From: Acidobacteriota bacterium
GTDB taxonomy: Bacteria > Actinomycetota > Actinomycetes > Actinomycetales > Micrococcaceae
Direction: 5' to 3'
DNA length: 5,384 nt
Assembly: GCA_019352125.1 (NCBI GenBank)
Contig: JABBNV010000194.1
Span: 1 to 5,384 of the forward strand
Shown: positions 1 to 5,384 of the stretch, in pieces
Layout: every line of letters begins with the position of its first letter
How positions within the stretch are numbered: the stretch's first letter is position 1
Notes under the pieces: model-generated
What the model was told of the DNA's origin: nothing
Database searches by the model: none
Seen by the model: only the letters and a program-made list of their open reading frames with translations
Made by a program: the position numbers and the translations under genes

Positions 1-1
1 G

Positions 2-1900
2 GCAATTTTTGAGGTGACCAAGTCCGGCCTGACCTTCTTCAACACGCTCTTCGATTACCCCTACCCCTTTGGGAAGTATGACCAGGCATTTGTGCCCGAA
101 TACAACCTGGGTGCCATGGAGAATCCCGGGCTGGTCACCTTTACCGAGGCATACGTTTTCACGTCCAGGGCCACCAACACCCAATACCAGGGACGCGCCA
201 ACACGATCATGCACGAAATGGCCCACATGTGGTTTGGGGACTTGGTGACCATGCGCTGGTGGGATGACCTGTGGCTCAAGGAATCCTTTGCGGACTACAT
301 GGGGCATTTGGGTGTGGCCCAGGCAACGCAGTGGGGTGAACAGTCCTGGATCCAATTCGCGGACAGCCGGAAATCTTGGGCATACCTGCAGGATCAGCTC
401 CCCACCACGCATCCCATCGTTGCGGACATTGTGGATCTGGAGGCGGCCAAGCAGAATTTTGACGGCATCACCTACGCCAAGGGCGCATCTGCTCTGAAAC
501 AGCTGGTGGCCTACGTTGGCTTCGAGGAGTTCATTGCGGGCGCACGGAAGTACTTTAGGGCCCATGAGTTCGGCAACACCACTCTCCCGGATCTGCTGGC
601 GGCGCTGGGTGAGGCTTCGGGGCGTGACCTGGGCCGATGGTCCAAGGCGTGGCTTGAGACCAGCGGGCCGTCAACGCTTTCCACCAAAATTTCGGCCGAC
701 GACGGCGTCATCACCGATGTACAAATTCTCGCCTCAAGCGTGGATCCAGTCTCGGGCAACGAGGTGGATCGACCCCACCGGGTTCGTGTGGGCGCCTACA
801 ATTTTGACTCCGAAGGCTCCCTGAACCGGGTGAAGAGCGTTGAGGTAGACGTCTCCGGAACTAGTACCAGGGTCCCCGAGTTGAATGGCATGCCACGGCC
901 CGCACTGCTGCTGATCAACGATGAGGACCTGAGCTACGCGAAAATCGTCCTGGAAGATGTCTCCGTCAACACAGCTATCACCTCCTTGAGTTCCGTCGCG
1001 GATCCCATGGCACGAGCCCTGGTGTGGTCCGCACTGTGGTCCCAAACGCGCGATGGCGCGATGCCCGCGGCCAGGTTTGTGGCCGCCGTCGTAGCTCACG
1101 CCCCCGCGGAAGAAAATGTCGGTACCCTTAGCAATCTGTTGGCCTCCGCACGCACGGCGGTGTTGCGGTACACATCCGCTGCAGAACGTGCGGAGCTCAT
1201 TGCCACGCTGTTGGGAGCCATCGTCCAGCAGCTGCGGGCAGCCGCCCCAGGGAGTGACACTCAACTGGTGTGGGCCCGGAACCTGGCGCTGCTGAGCCGC
1301 AGTACCGATGGGGCTCAAGGACTGATCCGCGACATTCTTGCGGGCACCAGCTCCCTTTCCGGGCTGACTGTTGATTCGGCTCTGCGCTGGCTGTTCCTTC
1401 AGGCTCTAGCAGCCACGGGTGGCGTTGATACCGAGGCGCTGGCACAGGAACTCGCAGCAGATACAACAGCGCCGGGGCACGTGGGTCACCGCCTGGCCAT
1501 GAGTGCGCTGCCTACCGACGCAGCCAAAGCCGCCGCGTGGGAAGCGGCTCTCCGCGATACGAAGATTTCCAATGAATTGCTCAGTGCCACCATCGAGGGA
1601 TTCAACCTGGGGCCAGCAAGCCTGCGGACCGCTTACGGCGAGCCGTACTTCCGCGAGATTGAGCACGTCTGGAGCAGTCAGAGCATAGAGCTCGCCAGCA
1701 GAATTGTCCGCGGGCTCTACCCCATGGACGCCAACCTTGAGCAGAATTATCGTCCGGATGAGCACCCGGACATCCTGCGTAGTCAGGCTTGGCTGGATGC
1801 CCATGGTGAAGCGCCAGCAGGTCTGCGGCGAATCATCATCGAAGCACAGGATCATCTACTGCGTGCTCTCTCCGCCCAACAGGCTGCCTGGCGGATGTAG
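2..1900 (+). CDS. pepN: Aminopeptidase N (M1 family zinc metallopeptidase), 5'-truncated by the window edge
   Basis: Removes N-terminal amino acids from peptides, normally in the cytoplasm, as a late step of protein turnover. The frame is open from base 2 (reading A-I-F-E-V-T-K-S-G) to the TAG at 1898-1900, giving 632 residues. Actinobacterial PepN is usually about 850 residues, so roughly 220 N-terminal residues lie outside the window. The GTG at 14 is internal and not the start. Visible in order: the GAMEN substrate-binding motif (110-124), the HEMAH zinc site (212-226) with the third zinc ligand Glu 18 residues on (281-283, in LKESFADY), and the transition-state Tyr in TYAKGASAL (473-475). 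A long helical ERAP1-like C-terminal domain runs from about 900 to the end. All catalytic residues expected in this part are intact. It converges with the lipoate ligase gene, 24 bp away. No terminator with a T-tract is seen after the stop; termination may be shared or Rho-dependent. Confidence 0.96.
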   Translation, partial: AIFEVTKSGLTFFNTLFDYPYPFGKYDQAFVPEYNLGAMENPGLVTFTEAYVFTSRATNTQYQGRANTIMHEMAHMWFGDLVTMRWWDDLWLKESFADYMGHLGVAQATQWGEQSWIQFADSRKSWAYLQDQLPTTHPIVADIVDLEAAKQNFDGITYAKGASALKQLVAYVGFEEFIAGARKYFRAHEFGNTTLPDLLAALGEASGRDLGRWSKAWLETSGPSTLSTKISADDGVITDVQILASSVDPVSGNEVDRPHRVRVGAYNFDSEGSLNRVKSVEVDVSGTSTRVPELNGMPRPALLLINDEDLSYAKIVLEDVSVNTAITSLSSVADPMARALVWSALWSQTRDGAMPAARFVAAVVAHAPAEENVGTLSNLLASARTAVLRYTSAAERAELIATLLGAIVQQLRAAAPGSDTQLVWARNLALLSRSTDGAQGLIRDILAGTSSLSGLTVDSALRWLFLQALAATGGVDTEALAQELAADTTAPGHVGHRLAMSALPTDAAKAAAWEAALRDTKISNELLSATIEGFNLGPASLRTAYGEPYFREIEHVWSSQSIELASRIVRGLYPMDANLEQNYRPDEHPDILRSQAWLDAHGEAPAGLRRIIIEAQDHLLRALSAQQAAWRM

Positions 1901-1904
1901 CGGG

Positions 1905-1936
1905 CGCGCATTAGGGGACGCGCATTAGGGGACGCG
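1905..1936. repeat. 14-bp tandem direct repeat, about 2.3 copies, at a convergent gene junction
   Basis: The unit GCGCATTAGGGGAC occurs at 1906-1919 and again at 1920-1933. The periodicity extends one base to the left (C at 1905 and 1919) and three to the right (GCG, 1934-1936). The right-hand copy carries the last codons and TAA stop of the lipoate ligase gene, read on the - strand (Arg-Val-Pro-stop, 1936-1925). The left-hand copy lies just past that stop and begins five bases after the pepN stop. A GCGCG/CGCGC inverted pair (1904-1908 and 1919-1923, 10-nt loop) could form a weak hairpin, but no T-run follows on either strand. It looks like a small slippage duplication rather than a regulatory site. 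Confidence 0.85.
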
Positions 1937-2986
1937 GTTGAGCCACTCGCTGGTACCGAACTTCTCCTCCACGCGACGATCAGCCTCTGCCAGCTCCGCC
2001 TGGGAAAGTGCTCCTTGCGAAGCGCCGTACCGCGCGGTGAAGGTAGAAATCATGGCGTCAATAATTTCCATTCTCGTCATGCCACTCTGCCGCCGCAGCG
2101 GATCCACCCTTTTCTTGGCGGAGGTGGTGCCCTTGTCAGAGAGCTTTTCCTTGCCAATTCGCAGAACCTGAACCATCATGTCCGCGTCAATGTCATAGCT
2201 CATGGTCACGTGGTGCACCATGCCGCCGTTAGCCAGCCGCTTCTGCGCGGCGCCACCAATCTTCCCTTGATCCGTGGAAATGTCATTGAGGGGAACGTAG
2301 AACGCCTTGATACCCAGGGATTCCAGCGCTGCCATCACCCAGGCATCCACATAGGGGTAGGACTCCGCATAGCTGAGTCCATCCACCAGTGATTGCGGAA
2401 TGTACAACGAATAGGTGATACAGTTTCCTGCCTCCATGAACATGGCGCCGCCGCCGCTAATCCGCCGTACCACCGTGACGCCGTTTTCCTCGACGCCGAC
2501 TGGATCCACCTCATTCGCCACTGACTGGAAACTGCCAATGACCACCGAGCGTTCAGCCCAGTCCCAGAATCGGAGCGTGGGCTTGCGTCGCCCGGCGCCC
2601 ACTTCTTTCGTCAGTACCTCATCCAGAGCCACGTTGACTGCCGTCGGCAACACGGACGGGGGAATCACTTCCCACTCCCAGTCCGCCCAGCTAGTGGCCT
2701 TGGCCAGTGCACGGCGTACCGCAATGGCCACGGGCCGAGCCGAAAATCCGAACATAACGGTGTCTGCGCTCAGTGCTGCGGAAACAGCCTGTTCCAGCGT
2801 CGCCGCATCGCTGCTGGCGCTCAAGCCTTCCAGCGCCGCGTTGATACGATCAAGCGCCTCATCCGGTTCAAGAAAGAAGTCCCCGCTGATTGAAACATTG
2901 GTCAACATGGAGTCCGCCACATTGAGATTAGCTACCACCAGTTTCCCGCCAGGGACCTTATATTCGCCGTGAAACTCATCAGTCAT
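1925..2986 (-). CDS. lplA: Lipoate-protein ligase with the accessory (LplB-like) domain at the N-terminus
   Basis: Predicted to activate lipoate with ATP and transfer it to the lipoyl-domain lysine of 2-oxoacid dehydrogenase E2 subunits or GcvH, in the cytoplasm. The protein has 353 residues. Residues 1-95 resemble the small LplB/LplA C-terminal accessory domain: GEYKVPGGKL at 7-16, SISGDFF at 32-38, then an acidic helix. Residues 105-353 form the biotin/lipoate ligase catalytic domain: RRISGGGAM (174-182, nucleotide/lipoate loop), the presumed catalytic Lys242 in GKIGGAAQKR, HHVTMSYDID (258-267), and a C-terminal SEWLNR tail. In E. coli LplA the order is the reverse. The start is well fixed: ATG at 2986 has an in-frame TAA only four codons upstream (2998-2996), and the conserved block begins at residue 7. 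No Shine-Dalgarno sequence precedes it. A stem-loop separates it from rpmE2 upstream. Octanoyltransferase or amidotransferase activity cannot be excluded from sequence alone. Confidence 0.88.
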   Translation of the reverse strand: MTDEFHGEYKVPGGKLVVANLNVADSMLTNVSISGDFFLEPDEALDRINAALEGLSASSDAATLEQAVSAALSADTVMFGFSARPVAIAVRRALAKATSWADWEWEVIPPSVLPTAVNVALDEVLTKEVGAGRRKPTLRFWDWAERSVVIGSFQSVANEVDPVGVEENGVTVVRRISGGGAMFMEAGNCITYSLYIPQSLVDGLSYAESYPYVDAWVMAALESLGIKAFYVPLNDISTDQGKIGGAAQKRLANGGMVHHVTMSYDIDADMMVQVLRIGKEKLSDKGTTSAKKRVDPLRRQSGMTRMEIIDAMISTFTARYGASQGALSQAELAEADRRVEEKFGTSEWLNRVP

Positions 2987-2992
2987 AGTTTT

Positions 2993-2998
2993 ACTTTA
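2993..2998 (-). promoter_or_regulatory. Candidate -10 element for a leaderless lplA transcript
   Basis: On the - strand TAAAGT (2998-2993) fits the TANNNT pattern of actinobacterial -10 elements. It ends six bases before the A of the lplA ATG (2986), so initiation at the usual spacing would fall on or next to the start codon. The bases between the upstream in-frame stop and the ATG contain no Shine-Dalgarno-like GGAGG, which agrees with a leaderless mRNA. No convincing -35 box is present: that position falls in the stem of the upstream hairpin. Inferred only. Confidence 0.35.
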
Positions 2999-3015
2999 CG
3001 CATTCCCTTAACGAA

Positions 3016-3047
3016 GGAGGGACCGCACCAAATAGTACGGTCCCTCC
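3016..3047 (-). terminator. Stem-loop terminator after rpmE2
   Basis: GGAGGGACCG (3016-3025) and CGGTCCCTCC (3038-3047) form a perfect 10-bp GC-rich stem around a 12-nt loop. In the - strand transcript the stem begins 20 nt after the rpmE2 stop codon and is followed by TTCGTTAA, a short and imperfect U-rich tail. Read on the + strand it is followed by AACAACAAAG, with no T-run, so it is oriented to end rpmE2 transcription. It separates rpmE2 from lplA, which are on the same strand. The tail is weak, so partial read-through is possible. Confidence 0.75.
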
Positions 3048-3067
3048 AACAACAAAGTGTGGCGAAT

Positions 3068-3322
3068 TTACTTCTTGCCAAAGCCCTTGAAACGGGCGTT
3101 GAAGCGCTCCACGCGGCCGGCGCTGTCCATGATGCGCTGCTTACCGGTGTAGAACGGGTGCGACTCGGAAGAAATTTCGACGTCGATCACGGGGTACGTG
3201 TTGCCGTCTTCCCACTCGATGGTCTTAGACGAGCTAACGGTGGAGCGGGTCAGGAACTTGGTACCGGAAGCCAGGTCATTGAAGACAACTGCTTCGTACT
3301 TCGGGTGAATATTCTTCTGCAC
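3068..3322 (-). CDS. rpmE2: 50S ribosomal protein L31 type B (zinc-independent)
   Basis: Small protein of the large ribosomal subunit that bridges to the 30S head. The 84 residues match type B L31 along the whole length: IHPKY (5-9), VVFNDLASG (12-20), FLTRST, SSKTIEWEDGNTYP, SHPFYTGKQ (54-62), then a C-terminal RVERFNARFKGFGKK. There is no cysteine at all, so the zinc-binding CxxC of type A L31 is absent. This is the paralog that bacteria typically use when zinc is scarce, or as their only L31. The start is GTG (3322-3320), chosen because AAGG (3333-3330) sits seven bases upstream and because the protein then has the family length. It stands between two hairpins, so it is probably monocistronic. 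No sequence resembling an actinobacterial Zur box (TGAAAATGATTTTCA-like) is visible in the 119-bp upstream gap. Confidence 0.97.
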   Translation of the reverse strand: MQKNIHPKYEAVVFNDLASGTKFLTRSTVSSSKTIEWEDGNTYPVIDVEISSESHPFYTGKQRIMDSAGRVERFNARFKGFGKK

Positions 3323-3348
3323 GTTTATGCCTTAATTCTGCGGACTGG

Positions 3349-3378
3349 ATTTTGCCAGGCCATGCGGATGATCCTCAA
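3349..3378 (-). promoter_or_regulatory. Candidate sigma-70-type promoter for rpmE2
   Basis: On the - strand TTGAGG (3378-3373, four of six matches to TTGACA) and CAAAAT (3354-3349, four of six to TATAAT) are separated by 18 bases. Initiation near 3342 would give a leader of about 20 nt holding the AAGG ribosome-binding site (3333-3330). Assigned by eye only. The neighbouring palindrome at 3379-3388 directly abuts the -35 element. Confidence 0.35.
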
Positions 3379-3388
3379 CGAACGTTCG
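3379..3388. promoter_or_regulatory. 10-bp perfect palindrome abutting the rpmE2 -35 element
   Basis: CGAACGTTCG is self-complementary and lies immediately upstream of the candidate -35 box of rpmE2, in otherwise unstructured intergenic DNA. Its halves equal those of the actinobacterial LexA SOS box (CGAAC-N4-GTTCG), but the four-base spacer is missing, so LexA binding is not expected. It may be an operator for another dimeric regulator, or chance. Confidence 0.25.
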
Positions 3389-3404
3389 CGGGAATCAGGG
3401 GGAA

Positions 3405-3439
3405 TGGTCATTGCTGACCAGCTATCAATAATAGCTGAT
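3405..3439 (-). terminator. Pair of overlapping hairpins after the methyltransferase gene
   Basis: In the - strand transcript, two bases after the TGA of the RNA methyltransferase gene, CAGCTAT (3437-3431) and ATAGCTG (3425-3419) form a 7-bp stem with loop TATTG. A G-U and an A-U pair can extend it to 3439/3417. Next, TGGTCA (3420-3415) and TGACCA (3410-3405) form a 6-bp stem with the loop GCAA, a GNRA tetraloop. The two stems share bases 3417-3420, so their fully extended forms cannot coexist. No U-run follows (TTCCCCC). Most likely a T-tract-less terminator or a 3'-end stabiliser for the upstream unit. Confidence 0.5.
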
Positions 3440-3441
3440 AC

Positions 3442-4260
3442 TCAGGCGATATCGCTAACTGAAGGTCTGCACTGCCAAAATGCCACGGCACTTGCGGCAG
3501 CCACGTTGAGCGAATCCACTCCCCCACGCATCGGAATTTTAAGCACGACGTCGGAGCCAGTAACTGTCTCCGCAGCCAGGCCTTCCCCTTCGGTGCCCAG
3601 AATCAGCGCAAGCTTCTCCTCGGCAGAGCCTGCAAATGCGTCCAAGTCCGTAGCGTCATTGCTCAAGGCCAGTGCCGCCGTTGTAAATCCGTGGCTTTTC
3701 ACCAAATCCATCTCATCTGGCCACGAACTTAGCCGTGCCCAGGGGATTTTAAACACCGTGCCCATGCTGACGCGAATGCTCCTGCGGTACAGCGGATCAC
3801 CGCACTCCGGAGTGACCAGAATTCCATCCACCTCCAGGGCTGCTGCGCTGCGGAAAATAGCGCCCAGATTGGTGTGGTCCACCACGTTCTCAAGGATAGC
3901 TATTCTCCGCGCCTGCGAAAGCACGTCCACCACTGACACGGCTGGCGGCCGGTTCATGGCGGCCATAGCCCCACGGTGGAGATGGAATCCAGTGATTTCT
4001 TCCAGCACGCCTGGCGAACCTACAAACGCTGGAATATCCGGATACTCGGCCAGCACGTCGGCTAAATCCGGCAGCCACTTTTCCGCCAAGAAGAAGGAGC
4101 GTGGTTGATGCCCGGCAGCCAGCGCTCGGCGCAACACACGGGAACTTTCAGCCAGGTACAGGCCGTTGGCGGCCTCTTTGCTGCGGCGCAGCGCAACGTC
4201 GGTCAGGGAGGTGTAATCACTGACCCGTGGGTCAGCTGCGCTGGTCAGGGAAATGATCAC
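3442..4260 (-). CDS. SpoU/TrmH-family RNA 2'-O-ribose methyltransferase
   Basis: Transfers a methyl group from S-adenosylmethionine to a ribose 2'-OH of rRNA or tRNA; the exact target nucleotide cannot be read from the sequence. The 272 residues contain a SpoU substrate-binding domain (about 25-105, with GLYLAESSRVLRRALAAG) followed by the knotted SPOUT catalytic domain. SPOUT motif 1 is ENVVDHTNLGAIFRSAAAL (124-142, with Asn131 and Arg137). Motif 2 is ILGTEGEGL (220-228, with Glu224). Motif 3 is IPMRGGVDSLNVAAASAVAF (242-261, with Ser250 and Asn252). All are intact. The start is GTG (4260-4258), which overlaps the permease stop TGA (4259-4257) as GTGA. No strong Shine-Dalgarno sequence is seen just upstream, so translational coupling is likely. 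It is often annotated only as a TrmH-family RNA methyltransferase; RlmB- or TsnR-like specificity is possible but unproven. Confidence 0.93.
   Translation of the reverse strand: MIISLTSAADPRVSDYTSLTDVALRRSKEAANGLYLAESSRVLRRALAAGHQPRSFFLAEKWLPDLADVLAEYPDIPAFVGSPGVLEEITGFHLHRGAMAAMNRPPAVSVVDVLSQARRIAILENVVDHTNLGAIFRSAAALEVDGILVTPECGDPLYRRSIRVSMGTVFKIPWARLSSWPDEMDLVKSHGFTTAALALSNDATDLDAFAGSAEEKLALILGTEGEGLAAETVTGSDVVLKIPMRGGVDSLNVAAASAVAFWQCRPSVSDIA
4220..4235. repeat. Start-proximal inverted repeat inside the RNA methyltransferase gene
   Basis: CTGACCC (4220-4226) and GGGTCAG (4229-4235) form a perfect 7-bp inverted repeat with only two bases between. In the mRNA it begins 25 nt from the first base of the GTG and spans the codons for the ADPRVS segment. 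A further copy of one arm (GGTCAG, 4243-4248) lies between it and the start, so alternative pairing with the opposite arm is possible. The ADPRV residues look conserved in the family, so coding constraint could explain it. Confidence 0.4.
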
Positions 4261-5045
4261 GAGTGCGTTACCAACTTGGCTAACATAAAGTACAGCGCCA
4301 CCAGCCCCAGCACCACAATCACCAAACGCAGAACCAGCGGCGAGAGCCGCCGACCAATGCGCGAGCCAACCAACCCGCCAATCAGCGAACTGACCGCAAT
4401 GAGCCCCACCACGGGCCAGACAATCTTGTCCTCCGCGAACAACAGGTAGGAAATGGCAGCCACGACATTGACTGTCAGAGACAACACATTCTTCACGGCA
4501 TTGGCATTTTGAAGGGTGCCGTTCATGAAGATTCCCAGAATTCCCACTAACAGAATGCCCTGAGCCGCAACAAAGTAGCCACCATAGACACCGGCAAAGA
4601 AAACAAGTGCCACCATCAGCACCCGGTGCGAACGGTGCGCCACCCCGTCATTCTGCGCGACTCTGGACTGCACATAGCCCTGTAGCCGAGGCTGCAACAG
4701 CACCATGGCCAGCGCCACGACAATCAGAATCGGGGCCACCACGCCAAAGACTGACTCCGGCAGGTGCAACAGCAAGAAAGCTCCGGTAATCCCGCCGATC
4801 AGGGACGCCGGCATCAGGCGGATCAGATTGGTCCGCATGCCAACCAGTTCGCGGCGGTATCCCCACACGCCAGAGACGCCTCCCGCTACCAGGCCCATGG
4901 CGTTACTAACCGTGGCCATGACAGGCGCGTATCCCAGGGCGATCAAGATGGGGAACGTGACTAGGGTTCCGGAGCCGACCACCGAGTTGATGGTTCCGGC
5001 CCACAGCCCGCCCAGCAGTATGAAAATGGCGTGTAGCGGCTCCAT
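4257..5045 (-). CDS. TauE/SafE-family membrane permease (putative sulfite/organosulfonate or other anion exporter)
   Basis: Integral membrane protein of 262 residues, typical length for the family. Hydrophobic stretches suggest about eight transmembrane helices, roughly at 6-24, 27-45, 76-95, 99-117, 142-178 (two short spans), 185-204, 209-228 and 235-256. A polar, probably cytoplasmic linker at 119-141 separates two related halves. The family signature appears at 16-32 (AGTINSVVGSGTLVTFP) and its weaker counterpart opens the second half (AGVYGGYFVAAQGILLVG, 151-168). TauE/SafE members export sulfite, sulfoacetate or other small anions, but most are uncharacterised, and the neighbours here give no sulfur-metabolism context. 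The start ATG (5045-5043) has AGGAG (5054-5050) four bases upstream, directly after the ABC ATPase stop, so the two genes are cotranscribed. Its stop overlaps the next gene by four bases. Confidence 0.9.
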   Translation of the reverse strand: MEPLHAIFILLGGLWAGTINSVVGSGTLVTFPILIALGYAPVMATVSNAMGLVAGGVSGVWGYRRELVGMRTNLIRLMPASLIGGITGAFLLLHLPESVFGVVAPILIVVALAMVLLQPRLQGYVQSRVAQNDGVAHRSHRVLMVALVFFAGVYGGYFVAAQGILLVGILGIFMNGTLQNANAVKNVLSLTVNVVAAISYLLFAEDKIVWPVVGLIAVSSLIGGLVGSRIGRRLSPLVLRLVIVVLGLVALYFMLAKLVTHS

Positions 5046-5057
5046 GCGTCTCCTCTA
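5046..5057 (-). promoter_or_regulatory. Ribosome-binding site of the permease gene, abutting the ATPase stop codon
   Basis: On the - strand the order is TAG stop (5057-5055), AGGAG (5054-5050), ACGC, then ATG. The Shine-Dalgarno sequence is directly adjacent to the preceding stop and four bases from the start. This fixes the permease start and leaves no room for a separate promoter, indicating cotranscription with the ABC ATPase gene. Confidence 0.8.
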
Positions 5058-5384
5058 GCGGCGAGCGGCAGCCGAATAGCGGCCGTTGTTGACCGTGACG
5101 GAGAGCTCAAGACCAAAAGTGGCGCTGAGATGCTCTTCCGTCAGAACCTCGGCCAGTGGGCCCATGGTCACTACGCCTCCGTCGCGAAGCAACATAGCGT
5201 TGGTGAATCCCGGCGGCACTTCCTCCAGGTGGTGCGTCACCAGCACCATCGCCGGGGCATCCTCATCCTGGGCTAGTCCACTTAACCGCTGCACTAGATC
5301 TTCGCGCCCGGTAAGGTCCAATCCAGCGGCCGGTTCGTCCAACAGCAGGAACTCGGGATCAGTCATCAGGGCCCTCGCAATTTG
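5055..5384 (-). CDS. ABC transporter ATP-binding protein, C-terminal part, cut by the window edge
   Basis: The frame is open to the right edge, so the start, Walker A, Q-loop and signature LSGG lie outside the window. The 109 visible residues begin QIARALMTDP, the helix that follows the ABC signature. The Met at 5366 is therefore internal. Next come Walker B with the catalytic Glu (FLLLDEP, visible residues 12-18), the D-loop (AGLD, 20-23) and the H-loop (VTHH, 49-52, with His51 as the likely switch histidine). The segment HHLEEVPPGF, and the LLRDGGVVTMGPLAEVLT and LSATFGL stretches after it, resemble stand-alone ATPases of the YlmA/ModF-like group, often labelled iron or molybdate ABC ATPases. 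The substrate is unknown. No cognate permease of the ABC type is in the window; the downstream TauE-type protein is not an ABC permease. Confidence 0.93.
   Translation of the reverse strand, partial: QIARALMTDPEFLLLDEPAAGLDLTGREDLVQRLSGLAQDEDAPAMVLVTHHLEEVPPGFTNAMLLRDGGVVTMGPLAEVLTEEHLSATFGLELSVTVNNGRYSAAARR

Noticed and set aside
14..16. GTG at 14 as the start of the aminopeptidase
   Set aside because: The same frame is open to the left edge and reads family-like residues before it; the GAMEN motif would lie only about 33 residues in, whereas the family has a domain of over 200 residues before it.
734..1318. A 194-codon open frame on the - strand within pepN
   Set aside because: Antisense shadow of a well-conserved gene; the product has no recognisable motif and its composition is that of an out-of-frame translation.
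3379..3388. LexA (SOS) box
   Set aside because: The half-sites match but the four-base spacer of the actinobacterial box is absent, and L31 is not a known SOS gene.
3323..3441. Zur box or L31 leader riboswitch upstream of rpmE2
   Set aside because: No TGAAAATGATTTTCA-like site or structured leader was found; the predicted leader is only about 20 nt long.
3446..3455. GCGATATCGC, a 10-bp palindrome at the end of the methyltransferase gene
   Set aside because: It encodes the last residues (Ser-Asp-Ile-Ala) before the stop, and a 10-bp palindrome is not rare enough in a 5-kb window to claim function.
2969..4108. A 379-codon open frame on the + strand, antisense to rpmE2 and most of the RNA methyltransferase gene
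   Set aside because: It runs opposite two clearly recognisable genes, has a low-complexity Ser/Ala/Arg-rich product typical of reverse-strand reading in GC-rich DNA, and shows no recognisable domain or ribosome-binding site. It also crosses the terminator and promoter regions around rpmE2.
1..5384. Mobile element, CRISPR array, toxin-antitoxin or defence system
   Set aside because: All coding space is taken by housekeeping families; no transposase, integrase, spaced repeats, tRNA or terminal inverted repeats were seen.

Overview
The window suggests a high-GC actinobacterium, most likely Micrococcaceae (Arthrobacter-like). The protein sequences fit this: an M1 aminopeptidase with the actinobacterial HEMAHMWFGD-type zinc site, a zinc-independent type B L31, and a SpoU methyltransferase starting GTG-MIISLTSAADPRV. 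GTG starts, short or overlapping gene junctions and GC-rich codon use also fit. The placement rests on remembered family resemblance, not on a search.

Layout. Six protein genes fill almost the whole window. On the + strand, the 3' three-quarters of pepN (aminopeptidase N) runs in from the left edge and ends at 1900. Everything else is on the - strand, listed here right to left in transcription order: the C-terminal part of an ABC transporter ATPase (cut by the right edge), a TauE/SafE-type membrane permease, a SpoU/TrmH-family RNA 2'-O-methyltransferase, ribosomal protein L31 type B (rpmE2), and a lipoate-protein ligase. pepN and the ligase gene converge across only 24 bp, which hold most of a 14-bp tandem repeat.

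Transcription units (inferred). The ABC ATPase, permease and methyltransferase form a tight unit: the permease ribosome-binding site abuts the ATPase stop codon, and the methyltransferase GTG overlaps the permease stop (GTGA). Two adjacent hairpins follow the methyltransferase stop. rpmE2 then has its own candidate promoter and ends in a strong 10-bp stem-loop. The ligase gene follows and is probably expressed from its own promoter, possibly as a leaderless mRNA.

Function. The content is housekeeping: peptide breakdown, lipoylation of 2-oxoacid dehydrogenase and glycine-cleavage proteins, translation (L31, RNA methylation) and transport. I see no mobile element, CRISPR array, toxin-antitoxin pair, tRNA or rRNA, and no convincing new system. 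The most interesting points are the domain order of the lipoate ligase (accessory LplB-like domain at the N-terminus), its apparent leaderless start, and the small repeats and palindromes in the intergenic gaps. There is no stretch over 300 bases without a gene.
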